DNA from: Brucepastera parasyntrophica | GTDB lineage: Bacteria; Spirochaetota; Spirochaetia; Treponematales; Treponemataceae | Assembly (NCBI RefSeq): GCF_022376835.1 | Contig: NZ_CP084606.1 | Location: 2,536,501 to 2,600,500 of the forward strand | Direction: 5' to 3' | DNA: 64,000 nucleotides | In this document: piece after piece, positions 53,825-62,449 of the stretch | How positions within the stretch are numbered: the stretch's first letter is position 1 | Layout: every line of letters begins with the position of its first letter | The notes under the pieces: model-generated | Told to the model about the DNA's origin: nothing | What the model saw: the letters and a program-made list of their open reading frames with translations, nothing else | Databases searched by the model: none | Made by a program: the position numbers and the translations under genes

Positions 53825-54538
53825 TTATTCCGTCTGTTTTTTGATATCAAAGTTTAAAAGCCATGAGGGCTTCTTCCTCATCATGAGAAATCCAAGCAGT
53901 GAGATGGCAAAGGCTCCGACGACGTCCACAATAAGATCCTTCATGGTATCCATCAGCGCCATTCTGCCGAGTAGCGGGGTTTTGTCCTCCAGCATGAATT
54001 TCTGCATATTCAGGCCCAACAGTCCATCAAATGTGAATTCGTAGATTTCCCAGAACACGCCCAGCGTAACGGCAAAGCAAAAGGCAAAAATGGAAACGAA
54101 CAGGGGACTCAAATGGATGAGAGCTTTTTTTGTGTCATTCAATAAAAGGACGACCGAGAACCCCAGGGCTCCCAGCATGGCTCCGCTGAATGCGTGCAGT
54201 ATGGTATCCCACTGGGGTACCACAAAGTAAAAATTTCTCACCTCGCCCAGATAGATGGCGCAGTAGAGAAAAATAAAGTACATCATGAGAAAGCTGTTGG
54301 GAAGCACAATATTGAACCTGCGCCGGAAAAGAGAGGGAAGGGTCCAGACTATCACGCCAAGCACACACTGGATCAGCATGAGCGAGTAATCGCTCTTTAC
54401 CTTAACCTGCGGGTCATCCGGCGGCGCTTCCCCGGGGGCGAAGTGAATCCTGATAATGATAAAAACGACGGAAAACAGCAGCGACAGGAAAACAAAGACC
54501 GATACGATCTTGCTTATGGATACTTTCTTTTTTTGCAT
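53825..54538 (-). CDS. DUF2238 (YjdF-like) membrane protein
   Basis: A 237-residue integral membrane protein with seven hydrophobic helices. The DUF2238 hallmark VPQWDTILHAFSGAMLGALG is present, plus VFWEIYEFTFDGLLGLNMQK. Function unknown. Convergent with the flavodoxin gene. Confidence 0.8.
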   Translation of the reverse strand: MQKKKVSISKIVSVFVFLSLLFSVVFIIIRIHFAPGEAPPDDPQVKVKSDYSLMLIQCVLGVIVWTLPSLFRRRFNIVLPNSFLMMYFIFLYCAIYLGEVRNFYFVVPQWDTILHAFSGAMLGALGFSVVLLLNDTKKALIHLSPLFVSIFAFCFAVTLGVFWEIYEFTFDGLLGLNMQKFMLEDKTPLLGRMALMDTMKDLIVDVVGAFAISLLGFLMMRKKPSWLLNFDIKKQTE

Positions 54539-54822
54539 AATACATCACTCCTGCGGATAATTTTGACTGGTATAATGTAAATATACCCATGACGGGATAG
54601 AATTGCTATGCACTCCCGCCTGTTTTTTGGAAAATAATCAGTAGAAAAGCCACAGCAGGAAGGGAAACTTTTTTATCAGTGGTGTTTTTCATAGAACACT
54701 GCATATTATCAGCAGATTCAGTGTATTTGCGTTTTTCTTTTATTTTATGGAGAAAAATGTATATATTTTAATCAGAAAACATGCTGACATCGCAGCAATG
54801 GTAAAGCAGGGAGACTGATTTT
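54539..54822. other. Divergent intergenic region
   Basis: AT-rich. Probably holds promoters for both flanking membrane-protein genes. No hairpin or operator was recognised. Confidence 0.35.
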
Positions 54823-55410
54823 ATGCGCGCAGATTTTGGTGCCGGCTCAAAACAGATTTTCGCGGGGAATATACTGTTTGTTCTCTGCTGCGTCTTTTAT
54901 CTTGTATGGTGGCTTCTGGCCTCTAAGCCTGTTGGACCCATCAAAGGAATGAGATCAGGTTGGCTGCTGATCCCTGCCTGCATAACGGGACTGGCGGGAG
55001 TTATTTTGATAGTCAGGGGCATCCGGGCGGAACCTGTACGCGCGGCGCTGTTCCCGGTAAAATATCTTCTGTGGGGCGGCGCAGCCGCCTATCTTGTTTT
55101 GCTGGCTGTTACCCTGCTGCTTTTCAAACGTCCGATAACAACAGAACTGCTTTTAATTGTGGGCTGGGTCATGCTGGCGCTGGCCGAGGTCAATGCCCTG
55201 TATGGCGCGGGGAGGTTCTCCCTGCCAATGTCCCTTGTTTTGTCCATTGTAACCGGTGTGATGTGTATCTTCTGCATCGTCTGCTATGTGCTTTATTACC
55301 GGCTTGACAATCGGGCCGGATATATTGACGGCATACTCCCGCTCCTGATGGCCGCTTTGGTCATGGCCGGTATTTCCGCAGGCATGGTTATCGGAGCTGT
55401 AAAGCAATAA
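54823..55410 (+). CDS. Hypothetical polytopic membrane protein
   Basis: A 195-residue protein with six hydrophobic helices (ILFVLCCVFYLVWWLLAS, AAAYLVLLAVTLLLF, LSIVTGVMCIFCIVCYVLYY, ILPLLMAALVMAGISAGMVI). The helix spacing recalls small bacterial integral membrane proteins of unknown function. Convergent with the tolC-like gene. Confidence 0.65.
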   Translation: MRADFGAGSKQIFAGNILFVLCCVFYLVWWLLASKPVGPIKGMRSGWLLIPACITGLAGVILIVRGIRAEPVRAALFPVKYLLWGGAAAYLVLLAVTLLLFKRPITTELLLIVGWVMLALAEVNALYGAGRFSLPMSLVLSIVTGVMCIFCIVCYVLYYRLDNRAGYIDGILPLLMAALVMAGISAGMVIGAVKQ

Positions 55411-55462
55411 TTACGAATCTTTCATGCCGGGCAATAAAAAATGGCCGCCTGATACAGAGACA

Positions 55463-56869
55463 TTACTGTTGGCTAACAGCCTGATCCTGTGCGTTCTCCG
55501 AAACAGTATATCTTCCGGCCATCGCTTTATAGATATAGTTTTCATATTTGATTATCTGATATTTTTGCTGGATAAGATCCATTTTCGATGAATTCTTGCT
55601 GTTAATCGCTTCGAGCAGGTCTTTAAATCCGGCTTTTCCGGCAGTATAACGCCGGTCATAATAGTCCGCGATTTTTTCGGCAGTATCGCTGATCTCCTGC
55701 GACTTGTCAAAAATTTCAATCGATTTCTGGTAGGCAAAATAATAATACGCAACCTCATTCAAAGCCTGATTGAGCGTATCATTAAAATCAATCAGCGCAA
55801 TCTGGTAATCGGCCTCTGAAATTCTGATATTGTTTCTGACCCTGTTCCAGTCAAGGAAGGGCAGGGACACGGAAACGCTGCCGAGTATGTACGGGAATTT
55901 AAATGTTGTCAGGGCTTTGCCCGAAGACGTATTGATAGCTCCGCTTAACGAGATGCTTGGATACCACTCTCTTTCTCCAGCCTTCAGGGTTTTAAATGCT
56001 TCTTCCAGCCGGTACTGGCTGGCGATGAGATCGGGCCGGTTCGCCAGAACCGATAAGGGAACATCAACGTTGACGCCCAGATTCTTTTGATCAAGAAGAC
56101 TGGAATACACTATCCCCAGATCTTCATCAGGTTTTATATTCAGAATATTTCTGAGGCTTTGTTCCATTTCCCTGAACTGCGTTTCGAGGTCCAGCAGACT
56201 TTTCTGTCCGGACAGCAGGTTCTGTTCGGCCTGAAGCAATTCCAGCCCGTCCGTCGCTCCAATGCGGTACTGGTTTCCGATAATCTCTTCTATTTCCGTA
56301 TATGAATTTATATTTTCATTTGTCAGCGCGATCGCGTTTTCCAGGTATTCAAGGTTAAAGAATAAATCAATGACACTGTTAATAAGGCTCAGTTTGGCCG
56401 TAGCCTGATCCATAACCGTGGCTTTAAGTTCAAATTCCTGGGCTGATCTGGCGTTTCTGATTTTTCCGTAAAGGTCAATTTCATAACTTAATCCCACTTC
56501 TCCGGAAAAGGTATTGGCAAAATTATCATCTTTATAGATTGCCCTTTGGGAGGAAGCCTTCAGGCTGCTGTCAAATGTCGGGAAAAAGTCTGATGTGGTC
56601 AGACTCAAATTGTAGAGCTGCTTATTGATATTGACGGCTGCTTTCAGATAATCCGGATTTCTTTCCAGCGCGATTTCAATCAGACGGTTAATCTCTTCAT
56701 TATCATACTGTTTCCACCATTCTTCATCCGAGACATACTTTTCCTGTATTTCTTCCGTATACTCAAGGATATCGGTTAAATGCTGCTGCTGATATTTACT
56801 TGAAACGCACCCCGTCAGAACGAGAAAACAGCAAAGAATAATTAGTTTTACAGCCGGGTATTTTTTCAT
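55463..56869 (-). CDS. TolC/NodT-type outer-membrane efflux lipoprotein
   Basis: About 468 residues. A lipoprotein signal (MKKYPAVKLIILCCFLVLTG then Cys) is followed by NodT-family repeats: IEIALERNPDYLKAAVNINK, YEIDLYGKIRNARSAQEFE and, in the second half, SVLANRPDLIASQYRLEEA and YYFAYQKSIEIFDKSQEI. It forms the outer-membrane duct for the MacAB-like pump upstream. Its start overlaps the macB stop. ATG 56869 preferred; GTG 56878 possible. Confidence 0.9.
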   Translation of the reverse strand: MKKYPAVKLIILCCFLVLTGCVSSKYQQQHLTDILEYTEEIQEKYVSDEEWWKQYDNEEINRLIEIALERNPDYLKAAVNINKQLYNLSLTTSDFFPTFDSSLKASSQRAIYKDDNFANTFSGEVGLSYEIDLYGKIRNARSAQEFELKATVMDQATAKLSLINSVIDLFFNLEYLENAIALTNENINSYTEIEEIIGNQYRIGATDGLELLQAEQNLLSGQKSLLDLETQFREMEQSLRNILNIKPDEDLGIVYSSLLDQKNLGVNVDVPLSVLANRPDLIASQYRLEEAFKTLKAGEREWYPSISLSGAINTSSGKALTTFKFPYILGSVSVSLPFLDWNRVRNNIRISEADYQIALIDFNDTLNQALNEVAYYYFAYQKSIEIFDKSQEISDTAEKIADYYDRRYTAGKAGFKDLLEAINSKNSSKMDLIQQKYQIIKYENYIYKAMAGRYTVSENAQDQAVSQQ

Positions 56870-56870
56870 A

Positions 56871-58811
56871 TTACTCACTCGCTAAGGCGTCGATTGGATT
56901 AAGATTAGAGGCATTTCTTGCCGGCACAAATCCAAAAATAATTCCGATGCCGGTAGAAGAAACCATGGCCAGAATGACTGAAGCTGCCGAAAAGTCCATC
57001 CCGAATGTTTTCGAGAATGTATTAAAACCAAGGCCGATAAGCAGGGCCAATACCACTCCCAGGATACCGCCTACGATACAGATCAGAATGGCTTCGATCA
57101 GAAACTGCTGGAGAATATCCAGCTGTTTCGCGCCGATTGCCATACGGATGCCGATTTCCCTGGTCCGTTCTGTTACCGAAACCAGCATGATATTCATTAC
57201 GCCAATCCCGCCTACAATCAAAGAGATCACCGCAATGCTGGCGATGAGCAGTTTCATTATGTTCGTCGTACTTTCAATAGTCTGCTTTATGCTGTCGCTG
57301 TTAATCATAAAAAAGTCTTTTTTCCCGTGCAGTGCGGTCAGGACCATTTCAATACCTTCTTCCGCTACCTGGGAATTGACGCTGTCGGATACCTTTACCG
57401 TAATGGAATTGATATCGCTCGATCCGTTAATTTTATACATGGCTGTAGTATAAGGCGTCCGGAGTGTAATGGAATCACCCATCGGGCCTGCGCTGTTTTC
57501 TTTTTCCAGAACCCCGATTATTTCAAGTGGCTTTTTATTGAACATGATAATTGAACCTATCGGGTTCGGGGTATTTGAAAAAACCTGTTTCCGGGTATTG
57601 TCATCGATTACCACAACCGACGCTATGTTATCCGCTTCTTCCTGCGTAAAGATACGCCCCATAGCGATTTTTTTTCCTTCCACATCAAAATACTCCGCGC
57701 CGACGCCGGTTAACTGGGCCGTCAGGGAATTATTCTCGTAAAGCAAAACACCGCTTGCCGACACATTAGGAGTTGAACTGTCAATAAAGCTCAGCTTCCC
57801 CAGATAGTCCGAATCACTGACTTTCAGTGTTTTGACTTTTCCCGAACGCATATCGCCGAACCCGGTCCCGGGCATAATTTGAATTGTGTTCGTTCCCATG
57901 GAACTGATCTGCTCCATGATTTTTTCCTGGGAAGAATTTCCAAGGGCAACCACCGACACAACAGAGGCAATGCCGATAATAATCCCGAGCATGGTCAGGA
58001 GAGACCTCATTTTATTTGCAATGATGGCATGAATGGACATATTGAACGATTCAATGAACCGGTATTTGATCACATCTTTTTTGCTTCGCTTGATTCCTTC
58101 GACCTTGTTTTTCATTTCATGGATATCTGATGTCTTCCGTACGTCCGATATTATCTGCCCATCCTTGATTTCAATTTGCCTGCTTGCCTGCGCGGCGATT
58201 TTGCTGTCATGAGTGACCAGGATAATAGTATGTCCCTGTTTGTGCAAATTTTTGATGACCGCCATCACATTCTCGCCGCTTTTGGAATCGAGCGCTCCGG
58301 TCGGTTCGTCCGCGAGGATTATTTCTCCTCCGTTCATCAGGGCCCGGGCAATACTGACTCTTTGCTGCTGTCCGCCCGAGAGTTCGTTCGGTTTATTATT
58401 CATTCTGTCGCCAAGGTCCAGACTTTTCAGAAGTTCTTCGGCCCTTTTATTTCTGTCTTCGGCGTTAAGCCCCAGATAAATAGCGGGCAGGGCGGCGTTT
58501 TCATGGGCCTTCAGTGTCGGCAGCAGATTATATCTTTGAAAAATAAACCCGAAGGTTCTGCACCGCAGTTCCGCAAGCTCATCCTTGTCCATTTTTTCCG
58601 CCTCGGTACCGCTTATTTTATATGATCCTGAAGTCGGCACATCCAGACAGCCGATAATGTTCATCAGCGTAGACTTCCCCGAGCCTGACTGCCCGACGAT
58701 GGCTACAAAATCACCCTTTTCAACAGACAGATCAATATCTTTCAGAATATGGACCCGGTTATCACCCTTACCGAAAAATTTATTGATCTTTGTTAATTCA
58801 ATAATGTTCAT
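56871..58811 (-). CDS. macB: MacB-type ABC exporter, ATPase fused to permease
   Basis: A 646-residue half-transporter, E. coli MacB length. Nucleotide-binding domain: Walker A GQSGSGKST, signature LSGGQQQRVSIARAL, Walker B IILADEPTGALD. A helix, a periplasmic domain (GLGNSSQEKIMEQISS region), and the C-terminal FtsX-like helices (IASIAVISLIVGGIGVMNIM, TREIGIRMAIGAKQLDILQQ) follow. It exports peptides, siderophore-like molecules or macrolides, drawing them from the periplasm. Between macA and the tolC-like gene. Confidence 0.9.
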   Translation of the reverse strand: MNIIELTKINKFFGKGDNRVHILKDIDLSVEKGDFVAIVGQSGSGKSTLMNIIGCLDVPTSGSYKISGTEAEKMDKDELAELRCRTFGFIFQRYNLLPTLKAHENAALPAIYLGLNAEDRNKRAEELLKSLDLGDRMNNKPNELSGGQQQRVSIARALMNGGEIILADEPTGALDSKSGENVMAVIKNLHKQGHTIILVTHDSKIAAQASRQIEIKDGQIISDVRKTSDIHEMKNKVEGIKRSKKDVIKYRFIESFNMSIHAIIANKMRSLLTMLGIIIGIASVVSVVALGNSSQEKIMEQISSMGTNTIQIMPGTGFGDMRSGKVKTLKVSDSDYLGKLSFIDSSTPNVSASGVLLYENNSLTAQLTGVGAEYFDVEGKKIAMGRIFTQEEADNIASVVVIDDNTRKQVFSNTPNPIGSIIMFNKKPLEIIGVLEKENSAGPMGDSITLRTPYTTAMYKINGSSDINSITVKVSDSVNSQVAEEGIEMVLTALHGKKDFFMINSDSIKQTIESTTNIMKLLIASIAVISLIVGGIGVMNIMLVSVTERTREIGIRMAIGAKQLDILQQFLIEAILICIVGGILGVVLALLIGLGFNTFSKTFGMDFSAASVILAMVSSTGIGIIFGFVPARNASNLNPIDALASE

Positions 58812-58812
58812 G

Positions 58813-60000
58813 CTAGAAACCTCTCCGCCCGCCCGAGCTTGAGGCGCTGCTCGCTATTTCTGATGCGGACATCTGGGCCGTGACAACCGTGTCTCCTTCA
58901 TTGAGGCCGCTCCTGACTTCCACATTCAGGCCGTCGGATATTCCGGTTTCGATATTTCTCTGTTCCACACCGTTCTTTGTCAGGACTTCAACATACTTAT
59001 TGTTTCCGTTTTCTTTAATCGCTATTGATGAAACAGTGAGTGCGTTATCAGCATGGGACACGTAAATCACGTTTTGCGTGGTCATACCGATCCTCAGCTT
59101 GCCGTCTTCATTCGGAACATTCAGCCTGCCGTAATAATAGATCGCTTCGCTTGATCCCACGACTCCCGTATATTCGCCATTCGAGAGCAGCGTCAGTCCG
59201 GGGTCAATGGATTTCAGTGTTGTTTCATGAACAGTGCCGAGATCGGCAAGGATTGAATAGGTGACCTTCAGGTCTGGCTGGATGTTGCTGATATCGCCTT
59301 CGGAAATTTCAATCAGGATTTCCATATTGCTCAAATCGGCAATCTGGACAATAGTAGGCGTACTCATGGCAGCGTTTACGGTCTGCCCCTGTTTTACCGG
59401 AATGGAAACAATCATTCCGCTGAAGGGCGCGGTTATCTTTGTGTATCCCAGATTTGTTTCCGCTGTACTCAGGGATATATTGGCTTCTTCCAGCGCGCTT
59501 TGTATCTGGCTGACATTTGAGCGCGCCGTTTCATAGGCACTCTGGGCGTTTTCCAGTTCTTCAGTGGACGCCGCGTTTTCTTTTCTCAGCGCCTGCAGAC
59601 GTTTGTACTGTCGTTCCGCGATTGCGAGAGATGTTTTCGATGCGTCAAGCTGTATCTGATAACTGGTGACTTTTGATTTGTTGCTGTCGACCTCGTTCTG
59701 CTGTGTTGTCGAATCGATTTCAGCAATCAGATCGCCTTCCTGGACTTCCTGCCCGACCGCGACATACAGTTTTTCTATTTTTCCGGAAGCCTGCGCGCCC
59801 ACGGTTACCAGATCAATAGCCCTGACTTCACCGCTCGCATTCACGATTTTTTGAATGCTTTGCCGTTTTACCGTTTCGGTGATATATGTTATTTTGTTTT
59901 TGCTTTTATAGTGATTAAAAATCAGGAAAAACAGGACAACCGCGATGATCACTATCAGCCCTATTATAACAAGCTTTTTATGGGTTTTAAAAAATTTCAT
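58813..60000 (-). CDS. macA: MacA-type periplasmic adaptor
   Basis: A 395-residue adaptor. One N-terminal membrane helix (LVIIGLIVIIAVVLFFLIF), barrel-sandwich halves (VGAQASGKIEKLYVAVGQEV), a helical hairpin (LDASKTSLAIAERQYKRLQA) and the ITAPFSGMIVSIPVKQGQTV return strand. The tail is Ser/Gly-rich. It joins MacB to the outer-membrane duct. Followed by macB after one base. Confidence 0.9.
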   Translation of the reverse strand: MKFFKTHKKLVIIGLIVIIAVVLFFLIFNHYKSKNKITYITETVKRQSIQKIVNASGEVRAIDLVTVGAQASGKIEKLYVAVGQEVQEGDLIAEIDSTTQQNEVDSNKSKVTSYQIQLDASKTSLAIAERQYKRLQALRKENAASTEELENAQSAYETARSNVSQIQSALEEANISLSTAETNLGYTKITAPFSGMIVSIPVKQGQTVNAAMSTPTIVQIADLSNMEILIEISEGDISNIQPDLKVTYSILADLGTVHETTLKSIDPGLTLLSNGEYTGVVGSSEAIYYYGRLNVPNEDGKLRIGMTTQNVIYVSHADNALTVSSIAIKENGNNKYVEVLTKNGVEQRNIETGISDGLNVEVRSGLNEGDTVVTAQMSASEIASSASSSGGRRGF

Positions 60001-60104
60001 AGCGTCAGATCATCCTTTTGAAAATTATGTTTTTTATGGTCTCTCGCATTTTCATAAACAAACCCTTTCCCGCCGGAGCGATTGAATAATCAGCCGTTCA
60101 CTTT

Positions 60105-60257
60105 TTATGAGAAATACACTTCTTTTTGATTTTTTTCCGAACTATATATATGCAATGCAAAAGATTTGGGAGACGCTATATTTCCGCGATAACAGCTTCC
60201 GCCTTTGCTTTCTGTTTCCGTAAGGTTTCCAATATCATGAGCATTTGTGCGGCTCAT
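60105..60257 (-). CDS. Small possible peptide gene with double-glycine-like motif
   Basis: A 50-codon frame with AAGGAG seven bases upstream of ATG 60257, on the macAB-tolC strand and 104 bases before macA. The product has a polar N-terminus (MSRTNAHDIGNLTETESKGG) with a GG before SCYRGNIASPKSFALHIYSS. The leader-like shape and location ahead of a peptide-type exporter suggest an exported peptide or signal. MacB here has no C39 protease domain, so processing is unclear. It may also be a chance frame. Confidence 0.35.
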   Translation of the reverse strand: MSRTNAHDIGNLTETESKGGSCYRGNIASPKSFALHIYSSEKNQKEVYFS

Positions 60258-60262
60258 TTTGC

Positions 60263-60538
60263 TCCTTCCTGATTAGAATATAATACTTTCATTAAAGAAA
60301 TTGTCCGGCAAACGGGAAAAATATAAAAAATAACATATTTTTATTTTTTATATATATGCTGTTTACTTTACGTCTTATAGTAACTTACTGGATGGAGAAA
60401 TATCCGGCGCCACCCGAACGGGTAAAAAAAGAAAGTCCGGTCATGCGGGAGAATTTGATCCGGAGAGCGGAGAGGATTCTGATTCAGGAATCGCCGCCTT
60501 TTCAGAGTTCACAACTGCTTTGACAAATTCAGCCCCGC
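60263..60538. other. Gene-less AT-rich region upstream of the macA operon
   Basis: No gene seen. A possible -10 (TATTAT on the minus strand near 60275) precedes the small peptide gene. Also ACCCGAACGGGT near 60413-60424, a short hairpin. Confidence 0.4.
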
Positions 60539-61591
60539 TTACTCCATATCAAATACAACTTTAATTGCGGTGTCGGGATCCGCGGCGGTTTCAAAAGCCG
60601 TTTCAAATTCAGACAGCCTGAACGTATGGCTAATGATGTCGGTGACCCGGGTATTATTCATGGCAAGATTGCTGATTACTTCCTGAATGTCGGTGTTGTT
60701 ATATCCGCGGGAACCCATAATTACGGCTTCTGTACTCATAATCTGCCGGAAATTGAGCGGCACGTCCTTTTTCTGTACCGCGATACAGCTGAGAACAGCT
60801 CCGGGTTTTGCCATATTCAGAAAATCGGCGGCAATATTCGGCGCGCCCGCGCAGTCGATCACCGCGTCAATGTTGAGGGCCCTGCCCGGACTCAAAGTTA
60901 TTGATGGTCCGTTCATAGTTATAACCGGCGTATTGCTTTGTACTTCTCCGAAATATTTCACCAGGTATTGCTGTATACTCTCTCTCCGGGGATTGCAGGG
61001 AATAGCTCCCATACTTTCCGCCAGCGCGAGTCTTTTATCGCTCAGGTCCGCGACAGCGACATTTTTGTTTCCCTGGGCTATTAAGGCGTTCAGTGCGCAT
61101 AGTCCGATAGTTCCCGCTCCGTATATAAGGACATTGTCCCCGGGTTTTATTCCCGGGCGGTTCTTTCCGTGAGTCCCCACGGAAAAAGGTTCAATCAGTA
61201 CGGCATTATCAAAGGAAAGCGAATCAGGCAGCGGAAAAATATTATAATCAAGGCAGGCGTTAAGAACCCGGACATATTGGGAAAAGGCCCCGGCCATATC
61301 GCTGTCCCATGGGTCCCTCACCGTTGTGTTCGGGTTCACAAAAACACGGCTTCCCTCCGCAATGTCTCTCACATTTTTTCCAACCTTATCCACGTAACCG
61401 ACCATCTCGTGGCCGAATTCCCTCCCCGGAAATATGCCTGAACTCATGGTCCCGTACAAATACCCGGCGACATCGGAACCGCAGATACCGGAACGGATAT
61501 TCCGCACGATAACATCATCCGGCCCGCAGTCCGGTACCGGTATTTCATGCATTTCTATTTTTTTTACATCCCGGTAAATCAGCGCTTTCAT
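60539..61591 (-). CDS. Zinc-dependent medium-chain alcohol/polyol dehydrogenase
   Basis: About 350 residues of the MDR family. The N-terminal GroES-like domain has catalytic zinc residues in SGICGSDVAGYLYG and GREFGHEMVGYV. The Rossmann fold shows VLIYGAGTIGLCALNALIAQ. The cysteine cluster for the structural zinc is absent. Resembles sorbitol or threonine dehydrogenase-like enzymes; substrate unknown. I start at MKALIYR (61591) behind AGGAGG. It diverges from a TetR gene sharing an operator. Confidence 0.85.
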   Translation of the reverse strand: MKALIYRDVKKIEMHEIPVPDCGPDDVIVRNIRSGICGSDVAGYLYGTMSSGIFPGREFGHEMVGYVDKVGKNVRDIAEGSRVFVNPNTTVRDPWDSDMAGAFSQYVRVLNACLDYNIFPLPDSLSFDNAVLIEPFSVGTHGKNRPGIKPGDNVLIYGAGTIGLCALNALIAQGNKNVAVADLSDKRLALAESMGAIPCNPRRESIQQYLVKYFGEVQSNTPVITMNGPSITLSPGRALNIDAVIDCAGAPNIAADFLNMAKPGAVLSCIAVQKKDVPLNFRQIMSTEAVIMGSRGYNNTDIQEVISNLAMNNTRVTDIISHTFRLSEFETAFETAADPDTAIKVVFDME

Positions 61592-61648
61592 AATATGCCT
61601 CCTGAAAAACAGCTGTATGATTAAGATCATTTGAATGATATAAATCAC

Positions 61649-61678
61649 TTGCATTATATACTACAAATGTAGTATTAT
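61649..61678 (+). promoter_or_regulatory. TetR operator in divergent promoter
   Basis: ATACTACA-aa-TGTAGTAT (61658-61675) is a perfect palindrome. The plus-strand promoter TTGCAT (61649-61654) and TATTAT (61673-61678, 18-base spacing) overlaps it. On the minus strand TATAAT (61658-61653) faces the dehydrogenase. Both directions could be repressed together. Confidence 0.75.
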
Positions 61679-61786
61679 AGATATGTGATGGTCAAGAAAT
61701 TTTGGCCCGCATCCGGACAAAACGGACATAATGGGAAAAATGTAGTGTCCGGGACATTAATGACTGTTTGTAGCGGGAAGGTTGAT

Positions 61787-62395
61787 ATGGAACAAAAAAC
61801 AAATAGAGATGACCGGCAGATCAGACGCACAAAGGGATGGATTTTTGAGGCTCTTCTCTCGCTCATGGATAAAAAACCCTACGCGAAAATATCCATTTCC
61901 GATATCTGTGAAAAAGCGGGCATAGCACGCACTACCTTTTACCGGTATTATAATGACAAGGACGACGTCTTTTTTGAGTATTTTGACAACTCCTGTACAA
62001 CGGAGTTAATCAAACCGGGCCGGAAAAACAAAAGGTTTCAAAGCGGTATTTCCCTGACGTTTCACCAGTCCTTCATTAAGGAAAACTATAAGGCTTTACG
62101 GAAGATTATCGCGGATCCGGAGATTGAAAGCCGCATCGCCTCAAAAGTGCATATTCTGCCCGAATCATTAATCGAACATTTTAAAATGGTACTGCCGCCT
62201 GACGAGTATCTTATATGCCGCTGCAAGCTTTGCTATCAGGTGTCCGGCGCGATCCGGGCTTTTCTGGACTGGTTTAAAAATGATATGCCTGTTCCCGCTG
62301 ATGCTTTTATACATATTCTGAATGGCATTGCCTCTCCGCTGGATATACGCTACCGGAACGTCCCGGGTCTGGTCGTAATGATGGATGGGGAATGA
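61787..62395 (+). CDS. TetR-family regulator
   Basis: About 202 residues from ATG 61787 behind GGAAGG. N-terminal HTH: ISISDICEKAGIARTTFYRY YNDKDD-type segment typical of TetR. The ligand-binding domain is helical (FHQSFIKENYKALRKIIADP, CYQVSGAIRAFLDWFKND). It probably represses itself and the divergent dehydrogenase. Confidence 0.9.
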   Translation: MEQKTNRDDRQIRRTKGWIFEALLSLMDKKPYAKISISDICEKAGIARTTFYRYYNDKDDVFFEYFDNSCTTELIKPGRKNKRFQSGISLTFHQSFIKENYKALRKIIADPEIESRIASKVHILPESLIEHFKMVLPPDEYLICRCKLCYQVSGAIRAFLDWFKNDMPVPADAFIHILNGIASPLDIRYRNVPGLVVMMDGE

Positions 62396-62449
62396 TATTG
62401 CAGTGGCGGAAACTGCCCGGTCCATTCACAGCGGACGGACCGGACAGGT

